Origin: Robiginitomaculum sp.
Lineage (GTDB): Bacteria > Pseudomonadota > Alphaproteobacteria > Caulobacterales > Maricaulaceae
DNA length: 64,000 nucleotides
Direction of reading: 5' to 3'
Assembly (NCBI GenBank): GCA_021776635.1
Contig: JAJFFN010000020.1
Location: 1-64,000 of the forward strand
A model generated the notes under the pieces. That model searched no databases, was not told the DNA's origin, and worked only from the letters and a program-made list of their open reading frames with translations. The position numbers and the translations under genes were made by a program. This document shows positions 34,646-44,455 of this stretch, piece by piece (within the stretch, counting starts at the first letter, position 1; every line of letters begins with the position of its first letter).

Positions 34646-35542
34646 GTATGGATTGCTATTCAATAGTAAAATTTTATTTCGGCAAATCCTTTCAGAAAAC
34701 TCAAGACATTTCTTTTTTTTAGTCCTCCTAATCATTATTCCTATAACCATTACTTTATTATCTATTTCATAAAAAATAGGCGAGCCAGAAAGGCCTGGCA
34801 TAGTATCAAGGTCTGTAAATATTGTAGGCGAATTTGAATTTAATAATTTATGTAGTTTTGAATACTTTAGTAAAAAATTGGACTGATAAAACTTAAAGAT
34901 TATAATTTTCCCATTAGAAGATTTGTTTTTTTTGATACCAATAGAATATAATTTTTTTGGGTTTAATTTTTCTATGAATAAAAGTTGCTGCTTGGCGACT
35001 GTGCCACCACTGAACGAAAATGATTTCACATTTTTTTGAGCAACTGGGATAAGAATATAATCTTTTTGCCCACTTAAACTATCGATAGTTTTAGGAAGTT
35101 GGTCCAGATGAAGTTTTGTTAAGCTCCCCGTTTCATAATCCTTTTTTAAGTTTGCAAAATTAGTAATAAAATACCCGTCAGTGCTTTTAAGCATAAGTGT
35201 TTTTGCATCATAAATCACATGCTTAGCAGTCAGAACATACAAATCCCCATTTTCTTTCTTACGAACATATGTACCCATTGCGGTTGAGCCACTAAAACCC
35301 TTTTTTGCATTTAAGGTGACAATACCTGTTGATTGCCAGGCTACATCAAGAGTTTTTGGTGGAGGGGAGAAAATAAAACTGGGATCACCAATAATGCCCG
35401 CCTGCCCTTGAAGAGACGATAGAAAGAAAGTTTCTGCGTCAGTGATTGAGGGTTTTTTTGTACAACCCGTTAAAATCAATGACATGGAAGCAATAACGAC
35501 CAAAAAACACTTTGAAATGAAATGATTTCTAAATAAGATCAT
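34631..35542 (-). CDS. Trypsin-like serine protease lipoprotein, AT-rich gene
   Basis: A lipoprotein signal (SLILTGC, Cys27) precedes a chymotrypsin-fold domain with the triad His108 (LTAKHVIYDA), Asp161 (KDYILIPV) and Ser252 (MPGLSGSPIF). The 303-residue length fits a single protease domain without PDZ. Codon use is AT-rich and Lys-rich compared with neighbours. It may cleave a surface or periplasmic protein; the acidic protein and membrane protein next door are candidates by proximity only. Confidence 0.72.
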   Translation of the reverse strand: MILFRNHFISKCFLVVIASMSLILTGCTKKPSITDAETFFLSSLQGQAGIIGDPSFIFSPPPKTLDVAWQSTGIVTLNAKKGFSGSTAMGTYVRKKENGDLYVLTAKHVIYDAKTLMLKSTDGYFITNFANLKKDYETGSLTKLHLDQLPKTIDSLSGQKDYILIPVAQKNVKSFSFSGGTVAKQQLLFIEKLNPKKLYSIGIKKNKSSNGKIIIFKFYQSNFLLKYSKLHKLLNSNSPTIFTDLDTMPGLSGSPIFYEIDNKVMVIGIMIRRTKKKKCLEFSERICRNKILLLNSNPYLFKK

Positions 35543-35673
35543 ATATAGTCTTTACCATTGGCAACAATTTTGTTCAACCTATCTTGACGTGTTTTATACT
35601 TGGTCATGTGAGTACAAAGTGCTTGAAGTTTTAAAGGCTCATGCCTAGTTTTGCTAAAATTAGGGAGGCTTAC

Positions 35674-37206
35674 ATGACCAGTATATTCATCGGTACAGAC
35701 ACGGACGGGAAACGGCAGGAGCTACTCTTGCACCGAGCAAATCGCCATGGTTTAATAGCCGGGGCGACGGGGACGGGGAAGACTGTGACCTTGCAGATTT
35801 TGTCTGAAGGCTTCTCAAACGCAGGTGTGCCTGTGTTTTGTGTCGACGTAAAAGGGGATTTGTCGGGGATTTCTCAATCTGGCTCCAAGAGCCATAAACT
35901 GCACGAGAAACTTATTTCGCGCGCAAAGAAAATTGGTCTTGAAGATTACGATTATAAATCTTTCCCAACTATTTTCTGGGATTTGTACGGCGAAGGTGGT
36001 CACCCCGTTCGCACTACGATAACCGAAATGGGGCCGACATTACTGTCACGTTTGATGGATTTATCAAATGTGCAAGAAGGCGTTATGGCCATCGCCTTTG
36101 ATGTGGCAGAGGACAATGATTGGCCCTTGCTTGATCTCAAAGATTTAAAAGCTGCGCTGACCTTTGTTTCTGAAAACCGCAAAGATTTGCTCTATGAATA
36201 CGGCAATATTTCCGCCCAGTCCGTGGGCGCAATTATCCGTAATTTACTAGTTTTGGAGCGTGATGGCGCAGACGAATTTTTCGGCGAACCTGCGCTAAAA
36301 TTATCTGATATTATGCGCGAAGACATGAGCGGTAACGGCATTGTTTCTGTTCTGGCTGCAGATCAGTTGATTAATCATCCGCGTTTGTACTCAACCTTTC
36401 TTTTGTGGTTGCTCAGTGAATTGTTCGAGGAATTGCCGGAAATCGGCGATCCTGACAAACCAATACTGGCGTTCTTTTTCGACGAAGCACATTTGCTTTT
36501 TGACGAAGCACCAAAGGCCTTGGTCGAGAAAATCGAACAAGTATCCCGCCTTATCCGTTCCAAGGGTGTGAGCGTATTTTTTGTCACGCAAAACCCGACA
36601 GATATTCCCGATAGTGTGCTCGGACAAGTCGGCAACCGCATCCAACACGCCCTTCGCGCCTATACGCCCAAAGAACAAAAAGCCATTAAATCGTCGGCCG
36701 CATCATTCCGCCCCAATCCGGCGTTTAAAACACAAGATGTCATTACAGACTTAGGGGTTGGGGAGGCATTGGTTTCGGTGCTTGATGCCAAAGGTCGGCC
36801 TGGGATAGTCGGGCAGACCCTAATCCGGCCACCAAGTTCCCGCCTTGGCCCCGCGACGAACAGTGAACGCAAGAACGTCATGTCTCGCTCACCTGTTGGC
36901 AGCCAGTACGACGAGCCCATAGACCGTAAATCCGCCTATGAGGTTCTCACGAGCAAGCGTAAAAAAATCGCAGAAGACAAAGAGGCCGTAGAAGAGAAAG
37001 CCGCTAAACAAAAGGCTGCCCAAGAAAAAACCAGAGCAAAAACCAATACGCGGTCTAAAACAAAGGCGAAAAAACCTGCAAGACGTAGAGGACGAAAACG
37101 GCAGTCCGTTTGGGAAACGGGCGCAAAACAGGTTGCACGTACGGTTGGGAGTCAGCTGGGACGGCAAATTGTTCGCGGAATTTTAGGCGGCTTGAAACGG
37201 CGCTAA
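35674..37206 (+). CDS. HerA-like ATPase, DUF853 family
   Basis: The 510-residue protein has a P-loop GATGTGKTVTLQ near residue 30, then VDVKGDLSG, and a Walker B IPFF/ILAFFFDEAHLLF pattern. It has the DUF853 features VLGQVGNRIQHALRAYTPKEQ and SFRPNPAFKTQDVI. A Lys/Ala/Arg-rich tail of about 90 residues ends in GGLKRR. The family is related to HerA/FtsK pumping ATPases; its function is not established. ATG 35674 is chosen because AGGGAGG lies five bases upstream; an in-frame ATG at 35641 lacks this. Confidence 0.85.
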   Translation: MTSIFIGTDTDGKRQELLLHRANRHGLIAGATGTGKTVTLQILSEGFSNAGVPVFCVDVKGDLSGISQSGSKSHKLHEKLISRAKKIGLEDYDYKSFPTIFWDLYGEGGHPVRTTITEMGPTLLSRLMDLSNVQEGVMAIAFDVAEDNDWPLLDLKDLKAALTFVSENRKDLLYEYGNISAQSVGAIIRNLLVLERDGADEFFGEPALKLSDIMREDMSGNGIVSVLAADQLINHPRLYSTFLLWLLSELFEELPEIGDPDKPILAFFFDEAHLLFDEAPKALVEKIEQVSRLIRSKGVSVFFVTQNPTDIPDSVLGQVGNRIQHALRAYTPKEQKAIKSSAASFRPNPAFKTQDVITDLGVGEALVSVLDAKGRPGIVGQTLIRPPSSRLGPATNSERKNVMSRSPVGSQYDEPIDRKSAYEVLTSKRKKIAEDKEAVEEKAAKQKAAQEKTRAKTNTRSKTKAKKPARRRGRKRQSVWETGAKQVARTVGSQLGRQIVRGILGGLKRR

Positions 37207-37210
37207 TATT

Positions 37211-38155
37211 TTAATACGCTTTTTTAAAAGTATCTAAAAATTTACCCAAATCGTCTTTGGGTAAATGATTTATACCTGCGGCGGCGGCACGGCCACCACC
37301 TGTGGGAAAGCTTAGGCATAATTTATCAGCGCCGTTCGGGTTGTTTTTAGGCGCACGGACAGAGATTAGATAGCCGTCGTCGGCGTTATGTGTCAGGACG
37401 GCATGGGCTTGGTTTGGATTTTCTACGGCAAGGATATTACCGTAACTACCTGATACGCGTCTTGCCCAAGGGGCGTCGCCTAGGATGGTGACGCCCGGTA
37501 CAGTAAATCTACATTTTTTCGCTTTAGCCATGTCCTGCGCATAACCCGTTTTCAGCTTGTCGAAAATTTTTGGTTTGTCCGATAGGAACAGGCTGGGTGT
37601 TTTATAGCGCACACATTGCTTAAACAAATATTCCGGAGTGAAATGCAAATCCGATGTATCGCGCCCATAGGCATTATAATTAATGAGCTCCCCTAAGGAC
37701 TTTAGCTTAGTAAGGACGGCAGTTTTTAAGGATAATGAACGAGCGACCTCATTGGCGACGTCTGCCAAATTATCGCCAAATGCGCCGATGATTGCCCATT
37801 CTTTATATGTGCCGTTCAAGGCCTTATTGACCAAAAGCGAGGTGCAAATTTTTGGCCTTGTATCTATTACGGCAAGCAGGTTTTCGTGCTTTGGAATATC
37901 ACCAGGGTTATGGTGATCGACATAAAACACATGTGCGCCTGCATCCAGAATGCGGCGTAAACCCTTGGCGTTAGTACGCATGGAAATGTCCAGTGCAGTG
38001 ATAGGGTCGCCAGGATTTGCAGAAACGCGCGCTAGTAAATTAATGTCGCGTTTAACACCCGTAACCAATACCGCTTCTCGTGGTTCAGCAAGGCGCAATT
38101 GCACCAGCGCACAAATGCCGTCAGCGTCCCCGTTAAATACATCATAGCAAGTCAT
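37211..38155 (-). CDS. DHH family phosphoesterase
   Basis: The 314-residue protein starts with MTCYDVFNGDADGICALVQL, the first DHH motif with catalytic Asp residues. It has the DHH itself in VDHHNPGDIP, and a C-terminal DHHA1 region with FPTGGGRAAAAGINHLP that binds substrate. Such proteins cleave nucleic acid or cyclic dinucleotide phosphodiesters (related to NrnA/RecJ). The start may be 38155 or an ATG at 38164; neither has a strong ribosome binding site. It is divergent from the dipeptidyl-peptidase gene with about 57 bases between starts. Confidence 0.82.
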   Translation of the reverse strand: MTCYDVFNGDADGICALVQLRLAEPREAVLVTGVKRDINLLARVSANPGDPITALDISMRTNAKGLRRILDAGAHVFYVDHHNPGDIPKHENLLAVIDTRPKICTSLLVNKALNGTYKEWAIIGAFGDNLADVANEVARSLSLKTAVLTKLKSLGELINYNAYGRDTSDLHFTPEYLFKQCVRYKTPSLFLSDKPKIFDKLKTGYAQDMAKAKKCRFTVPGVTILGDAPWARRVSGSYGNILAVENPNQAHAVLTHNADDGYLISVRAPKNNPNGADKLCLSFPTGGGRAAAAGINHLPKDDLGKFLDTFKKAY

Positions 38156-38212
38156 CACTTGCATTCCATACACGGGCTTGCGACTATGTCCAAAACCAAT
38201 TTTGAGGGAATT

Positions 38213-40486
38213 ATGCGATTTTTTATGATAAGCCTTTTGGCTGCCACTATTTTGACAGCCTGTAACCAACAAACCGACACGCCTGTTACGGAAACGAAAA
38301 CTGTAAAGAGCGGTGGCCTCACACCGGCCATCATCCATTCTGATCCGTCCTTGTCAGGGCCGACCTTGAAGAAGGCCAAGATATCACCAGACGGGAAAAT
38401 GGTCACGGTCTTGCAAGGTCGCGAAGATGATGTAACCCAGCAAGATTTATGGGCTTATGATTTAGAGACAGGTGAGGGCAAGCGCTTGGTCAGCTCAACT
38501 GATTTACTCGAAACACCTGAAGTCCTGTCCGCCGAAGAAAAGAATCGCCGTGAGCGGATGCGCGAAAAGGGCGCAGGGATAGTTTCTTATAGCTGGGACA
38601 GCGCAGGAAAACAAATTTTGTTCCCACTCGGCGGCGATGTCTTTGTCTTTAACTTAGAGAGCGGCAAAGCAACACAAGTGACCAATACGGCAGGTTTCGA
38701 AACTGATGCCCGCATTTCCGGTTCCGGAGAGTTTGTTAGCTATGTGCGCGATAATGACCTCTACATGACGCGGTTCTCTAACGGGCGAGAGCGACGTTTG
38801 TCCTTCGGAGCCAATGGATTGGTGCACAATGCAACGGCCAGTTTTGTTGTCCAAGAAGAGCTGGCTCGCTCGACCGGATATTGGGTGTCGCCAACCGAAA
38901 TGCATGTTGCGTATTCGCAAATTGACGAAAGCCCAATCGCCGTCGAGCACCGGATTGAATATGGTGCTGACGGTATCGAGAATGTCGCCCAACGCTACCC
39001 ATTTGCGGGCACCGATAATGCGACAGTCAAGCTAGCCATTAAGCCGCTGCTCGGCGGCGATGCAGCCAAAAAAACAATATGGGCGGATATTGGCGATGAT
39101 GCAGATACATATTTGGCACGGGTCTATTGGAGTAAAAACGGACGGCATATGTATGTCGCCATGTTATCACGGGATCAAAAATCCTTAAAAATGCTCGACG
39201 TCGATCCAGCTACAGGCAATAGCCGACTTGTCTTTGAAGAGACTAGCGAGACCTGGATTAATGTGCGTGGTGATTTTAAAGCCCTAGACGACGGTGGTTT
39301 TCTCTGGTCGAGCGAGCGCAGTGGGTTTTGGCATGTCTACCGCTACGGCCAAATGGGTAAGCCGCCTGTTCAAATCACCAAGGGTGATTGGCCCGTATCT
39401 AAGGTGAATTGCATAGATGAAACCAACCAGAAGATATATTTCACAGGTTGGCAGAAAACCGCACTTGAACAACATATTTACAGCATCGGTTTTGATGGTG
39501 AAAACCTGACACAACTCTCTAAAGGAGAAGGCTTTCACACGGCCAGTTTTGCAGAAAATTGCGCCGCCTATATTGGTACATTTGCCAACAAGTCCACTCC
39601 GTCCCAGACCCGCGCCTATAAAAACGACGGTACGCCCCAAATTTGGCTGAATGAAAATAAGCTAGACGCTAACCACCCTTACGCGCCCTATATGGCATCA
39701 CATGTGACGCCTGAATTCGGAAAAATAACGGCAGCAGATGGCACCAAGCTGGACTATTTGATCTACAAACCAACAGATATAAAGCCAGGAGAAAAACGGC
39801 CAGCTGTAACGCTGGTTTACGGCGGCCCTGGCGTGCAAACCGTGAGCAAAGGCAGAGATAGAAATATGTATTTCGCTCAAATGTTGGTGGATAATGGCTT
39901 CGTGGTCTTTCAACTGGATAACCGTGGAGCCGCCAATCGCGGCAAAGTGTTTGAAGATCATCTCTACCGGGCTATGGGAAAATTCGAAGTGGCGGACCAA
40001 TCAGTTGGCGCAGAATTCTTGAAATCCTTCCCCTATGTGGACGCAGACCGTATGGGTATTTATGGTTGGTCTTACGGCGGCTATATGACCCTACACATGC
40101 TGGCACAAACCGACCATTATAAGGCTGGTGTTGCCGGCGCGCCTGTCACTGATTGGGCTTTGTACGATACGGCTTATACCGAGCGTTTTCTCGGTGATCC
40201 GCGCACCGATAATGTTAATTACACCAAAGGCGCATATGAAAATGCTGCTATATTCCCGCATCTCGACGGGTTAACTGAACCGTTCTTGCTCATACACGGC
40301 ATGGCCGATGATAATGTGGTGTTCAGGCATTCGGTCAAGCTGATGGCAGAAATGCAGAAACGCGGCGCCCAAAATATGCAAATTATGACCTATCCCGGCG
40401 AGAAACACGGGTTTCGCACCAAAGCCAACAAAATCCACCGTGCCCAGCAAATACTGGATTTCTTTGTGGAGAGTTTGGGTGAGTAA
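38213..40486 (+). CDS. S9 family dipeptidyl-peptidase lipoprotein (DPP IV-like)
   Basis: A 757-residue protein with a lipoprotein signal (AATILTAC, Cys17), an N-terminal DPP IV beta-propeller (WAYDLETGEG, SGSGEFVSYV, EELARSTGYWVSP) and a C-terminal hydrolase with the catalytic Ser in GWSYGGYM, Asp in GMADDNVVF and His in GEKHGF. It would trim dipeptides, typically X-Pro, from peptides outside the inner membrane. ATG 38213 has GAGGGAATT upstream and gives the signal peptide. Confidence 0.92.
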   Translation: MRFFMISLLAATILTACNQQTDTPVTETKTVKSGGLTPAIIHSDPSLSGPTLKKAKISPDGKMVTVLQGREDDVTQQDLWAYDLETGEGKRLVSSTDLLETPEVLSAEEKNRRERMREKGAGIVSYSWDSAGKQILFPLGGDVFVFNLESGKATQVTNTAGFETDARISGSGEFVSYVRDNDLYMTRFSNGRERRLSFGANGLVHNATASFVVQEELARSTGYWVSPTEMHVAYSQIDESPIAVEHRIEYGADGIENVAQRYPFAGTDNATVKLAIKPLLGGDAAKKTIWADIGDDADTYLARVYWSKNGRHMYVAMLSRDQKSLKMLDVDPATGNSRLVFEETSETWINVRGDFKALDDGGFLWSSERSGFWHVYRYGQMGKPPVQITKGDWPVSKVNCIDETNQKIYFTGWQKTALEQHIYSIGFDGENLTQLSKGEGFHTASFAENCAAYIGTFANKSTPSQTRAYKNDGTPQIWLNENKLDANHPYAPYMASHVTPEFGKITAADGTKLDYLIYKPTDIKPGEKRPAVTLVYGGPGVQTVSKGRDRNMYFAQMLVDNGFVVFQLDNRGAANRGKVFEDHLYRAMGKFEVADQSVGAEFLKSFPYVDADRMGIYGWSYGGYMTLHMLAQTDHYKAGVAGAPVTDWALYDTAYTERFLGDPRTDNVNYTKGAYENAAIFPHLDGLTEPFLLIHGMADDNVVFRHSVKLMAEMQKRGAQNMQIMTYPGEKHGFRTKANKIHRAQQILDFFVESLGE

Positions 40487-40517
40487 AGTCGCCCAGATGA
40501 CGGTTGTATTTTCTGCT

Positions 40518-40548
40518 TAGTATGATATTATATGATTTTATCATACTA
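40518..40548. promoter_or_regulatory. parDE operator overlapping the promoter
   Basis: TAGTATGATA (40518-40527) and TATCATACTA (40539-40548) are a perfect ten-base inverted repeat with an 11-base spacer. TATGAT boxes inside it could be the -10. It ends 16 bases before the parD start, the expected place for autorepression by ParD. Confidence 0.75.
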
Positions 40549-40564
40549 GATAACGGAGAAAATT

Positions 40565-40828
40565 ATGGCCATGGTTCGTAAGACGATTACCGTAACGGAG
40601 AAAATGGATGCGTGGATAAAGTCCCGTGTAGAAAGTGGCGATTACGGAAATGACAGCGAATATATCCGCGACTTGATGCGCAGGGATGAAGGCAAGTCGC
40701 ATGCGGAAGCCAAACTGCTCGAAATGCTTATTGCAGCTGAAAATAGTGGCACATCAAATGAAAGCTTTGATGAGATTTGGGAACAAGGCATAAAACGAGC
40801 AGAAGACAGAATGCGGAAGACCGCATAA
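40565..40828 (+). CDS. parD: ParD-like antitoxin (ribbon-helix-helix)
   Basis: An 87-residue protein starting with a basic ribbon (MAMVRKTITVTEKMDAWIK) and a helix-turn-helix pattern (RVESGDYGNDSEYIRDLMRRDE), the ParD family signature. GGAG six bases upstream selects ATG 40565. It binds the inverted repeat in its promoter and neutralises the next gene product. Its stop is directly followed by the parE GTG. Confidence 0.9.
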   Translation: MAMVRKTITVTEKMDAWIKSRVESGDYGNDSEYIRDLMRRDEGKSHAEAKLLEMLIAAENSGTSNESFDEIWEQGIKRAEDRMRKTA

Positions 40829-41134
40829 GTGTTAGCATTTGAATATGCTTTGGATGCCAAATTTGATTTGATAGAAATTGCTGAATACACACGATTAAAG
40901 TTTGGCGAAAAACAAACAGCGCACTATAAGGCATTGTTGCGCGAAACTATTGATATGATTTGTCAATTTCCAAACATCGGTAGTGATTATTCCCATATCC
41001 GGGTCAGTTACCGGCGTTTTCCCGTGCAAAAACATGTAATATATTATCGTGTGCTTAGAGACAAAATACGTATCGAACGCATACTTAATATGAACCAAGA
41101 CCCCTTATACCAATTCGCGGACGAGAGAACATAA
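40829..41134 (+). CDS. parE: ParE-like toxin (RelE/ParE superfamily)
   Basis: A 101-residue protein with ParE features: ALDAKFDLIEIAEYTRLKFGE, QFPNIGSDYSHIRVSYRRFPVQKHVIYYRVL, and IRIERILNMNQDP near the end. ParE toxins poison gyrase. The GTG start touches the parD stop. The operon is wedged between the dipeptidyl-peptidase and ubiB genes, a mobile or addiction module in an otherwise housekeeping run. Confidence 0.9.
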   Translation: MLAFEYALDAKFDLIEIAEYTRLKFGEKQTAHYKALLRETIDMICQFPNIGSDYSHIRVSYRRFPVQKHVIYYRVLRDKIRIERILNMNQDPLYQFADERT

Positions 41135-41185
41135 GTGACAAAACACCCACTCGCTTTTGAATTCTGGCTCTGCTAAGAAGCGGCC

Positions 41186-42736
41186 ATGAAGACGATTATT
41201 ACATTTTTCCGCTTGCTAAAAACCGCATTTATTCTGGCGCGGCATGATGCGTTGATACCCGCCGAATATGCGCGGAACGTACCAATGTTTATGCGGTTTG
41301 TGGGGTGGTTCTCTCGGTTGTTTGCAGTGAGGGATAGGGCAAAAAACCCCGGTGAACGGTTTGCGCGCGCTTTGGAAACATTAGGCCCTGCCTATATTAA
41401 AGTTGGGCAGATTTTAGCAACCCGCTCCGATATGCTTGACCCTGAATTTACACGCGGCTTATCGCGGTTAAAAGACCAAGTACCTGCGTTTTCAAGAGAT
41501 AAAGCCGTAGAGCTAATAGAAAAAGAATTTGGTAAACCGTGGAAGGAATTGTTTACAACATTTTCAGAGCCCAAAGCCGCCGCATCGGTCGCTCAGGTTC
41601 ATAAGGCCGCGCTTCTTGATGGGAGCGTAGTTGCGGTCAAAATCTTGCGCCCAAATATCCACACAGACATGGCCAAAGATATGGATGTGTTGCGTATGGC
41701 GGCATCCTTGGGCGAGTTTTTTGTGCCAGCCTCTCGTCGTCTTGGGCCTAAATTATTTGTCAAAACGGCTGCACGAGCCGTCATGTTAGAACTGGATTTG
41801 CGCTTGGAAGCGGCAGCCGCCAGTGAGCTTAGCGAAGCGGCAGAAGACACGGGTCTGTTTCGCGTACCTAATATACATTGGGACTTCAGCTCTAAAAACG
41901 TTCTCGTTCTTGATTGGGTAGACGGAACAGCGTTTTCCAGTGATGAACTGCTTACGGGTCCAAAAATTGAACGCCCTGCATTGGCTATAAAGGTCATTCA
42001 GAGCTTCCTGACATGTGCGTTTGATTACGGTGTCTTTCATGCTGATATGCATGAGGGCAATTTAATCGTCGATGCAGACGGTGAATTGGTACTCATTGAT
42101 TTTGGTATTTTGGGTCGGTTAAGCGAGGCAGAGCAACGTTTCCACGCTGAAATTTTATACGGATTTTTGAAGCGTGATTACCAACGCATTGCTGAAATAC
42201 ATTTTGAAGCGGGCTATGTGCCCGCCAACCACACTGTCGAAGATTTTGCGAGCGCCCTGCGCGCCGTTGGGGAACCTATTTTCGGCAAGACCTCGGATCA
42301 AGTATCTATGGCAAAGGTCTTGTTACAATTGTTCGAGATAACCGAGATTTTCGACATGCAAATGCAGCCGCAATTGATTATGCTTCAAAAAACCATGATG
42401 CAGGCCGAGGGTGTGGCGCGACGTCTCGACCCTGCATTTGATATGTGGGAAGCCTCACGCCCCGTCGTAGAGGCAAGCCTTCGCCGCGAGCTTGGCGCAG
42501 AAGGGCGGATAGCTGATTTCATGACAGATTTACGCCGTGCTCAAAAAACATTGCGTGCTATGCCCGATGCGGCTGACAATGTTGCAGCATTGGCCAAGGC
42601 TTGGGCGGCAGGTGAAGTGGATTTGTCAAAGCCAGCGAATAACACAAAACCGCGAGCCGTTTCAAAAGGGGTTGTGTGGGCTGCGATTGTTGCGGTAACA
42701 ACACTGGCCGGTGTTTGGGCTGTAGGACAATTGTAA
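41186..42736 (+). CDS. ubiB: Ubiquinone biosynthesis protein kinase-like UbiB (ABC1/AarF)
   Basis: The 516-residue protein carries UbiB motifs: LGPAYIKVGQILATRSDMLDPEF, KAAASVAQVHKA, AVKILRPN, FHADMHEGNLIV and LIDFGILGRL. C-terminal hydrophobic segments (VVWAAIVAVTTLAGVWAV) place it at the membrane. It supports coenzyme Q synthesis. The stop TAA is directly followed by the coaBC ATG. ubiE, a common upstream partner in this class, is not present; the parDE operon sits in that place. Confidence 0.93.
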   Translation: MKTIITFFRLLKTAFILARHDALIPAEYARNVPMFMRFVGWFSRLFAVRDRAKNPGERFARALETLGPAYIKVGQILATRSDMLDPEFTRGLSRLKDQVPAFSRDKAVELIEKEFGKPWKELFTTFSEPKAAASVAQVHKAALLDGSVVAVKILRPNIHTDMAKDMDVLRMAASLGEFFVPASRRLGPKLFVKTAARAVMLELDLRLEAAAASELSEAAEDTGLFRVPNIHWDFSSKNVLVLDWVDGTAFSSDELLTGPKIERPALAIKVIQSFLTCAFDYGVFHADMHEGNLIVDADGELVLIDFGILGRLSEAEQRFHAEILYGFLKRDYQRIAEIHFEAGYVPANHTVEDFASALRAVGEPIFGKTSDQVSMAKVLLQLFEITEIFDMQMQPQLIMLQKTMMQAEGVARRLDPAFDMWEASRPVVEASLRRELGAEGRIADFMTDLRRAQKTLRAMPDAADNVAALAKAWAAGEVDLSKPANNTKPRAVSKGVVWAAIVAVTTLAGVWAVGQL

Positions 42737-43969
42737 ATGAGCAAAGATAAACGCATATTACTTATTATTGGCGGCGGTATTGCTGCTTTTAAATCGCTGT
42801 TACTCATACGTATATTAGCAAAACGCGGCATCAAAACGACTTGTATTGTCACCAAAGGCGGCCAGGAGTTTGTCACCCCATTATCTGTTGGCGGTCTGTC
42901 GGGTGAAAAGGTATTTACAGAATTGTTTTCGTTATCCGACGAAGCGGAAATGGGGCATATTGAACTATCACGCTCAGCCGATTTGGTTGTGGTTGCACCC
43001 GCTACAGCAGACTTGATGGCCAAGGCTGCACACGGGTTAGCAAATGATTTAGCCAGTACGACTTTGTTGGCAACAGACAAACGGGTTCTCTATGCGCCCG
43101 CTATGAATGTGCGCATGTGGGCGCATCCAGCCACTAGAAAAAATATAGAAATTTTGCGGTCGAACCATGCTGTATTCGTTGGCCCTGAAGAGGGAGATAT
43201 GGCGTGCGGCGAATTTGGCTTTGGCCGCATGGCAGAGCCTGAAACTATTGCAGAAGCAATCGAAACTATTTTAAGTGGGAAAACTGAAATAGACGCCCTC
43301 AAACCTCAACCTCTAAAAAACAAACATATTCTCATTACCGCAGGGCCAACCCGCGAGCCCATTGACCCCGTGCGCTATCTCTCCAATCATTCATCAGGCA
43401 AGCAAGGTTATGCCATTGCACGTGCATGTGTGGACCTAGGCGCTGATGTGACTTTAGTTTCTGGTCCAGTCGCTTTGACGCCGCCACAAGGTGTTAACAC
43501 TGTGCACGTGGACACTGCCTGTGATATGTTGGATGCCTGCGAGAAAGCTTTGCCGGCGGATGTGTTTATAGCTGTCGCTGCTGTTGCAGATTGGCGCCCT
43601 GTGGATAACACCAATCACAAAATTAAAAAGTGCAAGGACGCGCTTCCACCGCTCTGCTTAACTGAAAATCCAGATATATTGCGCACCATAGCCAATAGTA
43701 AGAACCGTCCAAAATTGGTTGTTGGGTTTGCGGCAGAAACAGATAATGTAGTGAAATTTGCGCAAGCAAAATTGACTAAAAAGAACTGCGATATGATAAT
43801 TGCTAATGACGTATCGGGTGATGTAATGGGCGGTGATAACAATACAATGATTGTCGTTACCAAAGAAGATGCGGACTATCATGCTGAAACATGGCCATTA
43901 ATGAGCAAGGAATTGTGTGCGCAAACACTTGCAAAGAAACTAGTTCAAAAACTTGTTCGCAGACCTTAG
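42737..43969 (+). CDS. coaBC: Phosphopantothenoylcysteine decarboxylase/phosphopantothenate-cysteine ligase
   Basis: A fused 410-residue enzyme. The decarboxylase half has LLIIGGGIAAFKSL, PALNV-type AMNVRMWAHPATRKN and MACGEFGFGRMAEP with its catalytic Cys. The ligase half has ITAGPTREPIDPVRYLSNHSSGKQGYAIA and AAVADWRP. It performs two steps of coenzyme A synthesis. It is directly coupled to ubiB upstream and 12 bases from the next gene. Confidence 0.95.
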   Translation: MSKDKRILLIIGGGIAAFKSLLLIRILAKRGIKTTCIVTKGGQEFVTPLSVGGLSGEKVFTELFSLSDEAEMGHIELSRSADLVVVAPATADLMAKAAHGLANDLASTTLLATDKRVLYAPAMNVRMWAHPATRKNIEILRSNHAVFVGPEEGDMACGEFGFGRMAEPETIAEAIETILSGKTEIDALKPQPLKNKHILITAGPTREPIDPVRYLSNHSSGKQGYAIARACVDLGADVTLVSGPVALTPPQGVNTVHVDTACDMLDACEKALPADVFIAVAAVADWRPVDNTNHKIKKCKDALPPLCLTENPDILRTIANSKNRPKLVVGFAAETDNVVKFAQAKLTKKNCDMIIANDVSGDVMGGDNNTMIVVTKEDADYHAETWPLMSKELCAQTLAKKLVQKLVRRP

Positions 43970-43981
43970 GAGATTGATAGC

Positions 43982-44455
43982 TTGAAATATATTTTTCCTT
44001 CTTTGTTCTTGTCTATGTGTATTTACGCGCCTGTGGCCGCAGACGAACAAATCGACAATTGTGAAATTGTCGTACAAGTGCAAACAAAAACCGAACAGGG
44101 GTCAGATGACAGTGTAGAAGAAACGGTTCAAAGTGCTCGTTTTTTACCTGCGGATGCTTTCATATTTTCTGTGTTTGGTGCCAAACCGCATTTAACCGAG
44201 ATTGATGGCCAACCAATACGTGCCGTTTTGTGCACCCGTACATCCTTAGTCCCGAGCGAGTTTGACCTTAAAATGATTCGCACTGGAATTCCTTTTTATC
44301 TCTCCTTTGAATTTGACAGAAAAGACAGTCCATATTTGGGCATTAATAAAACCGACAAGGGCTATTCCTATAACTATGCAGGCCCAAACTTATCTGCGAG
44401 CGATGCATATTTATTGAAACTTAGAATGAAGGCGCTCAACAATGTTAAAAATTGA
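43982..44455 (+). CDS. Hypothetical secreted protein between coaBC and dut
   Basis: A 157-residue protein with a likely signal peptide ([22 protein letters not shown]) starting from TTG, supported by AGGAG nine bases upstream. The mature part is hydrophilic and shows no motif I know. It ends 14 bases inside dut. The position in a housekeeping operon suggests steady expression. Confidence 0.65.
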   Translation: MKYIFPSLFLSMCIYAPVAADEQIDNCEIVVQVQTKTEQGSDDSVEETVQSARFLPADAFIFSVFGAKPHLTEIDGQPIRAVLCTRTSLVPSEFDLKMIRTGIPFYLSFEFDRKDSPYLGINKTDKGYSYNYAGPNLSASDAYLLKLRMKALNNVKN

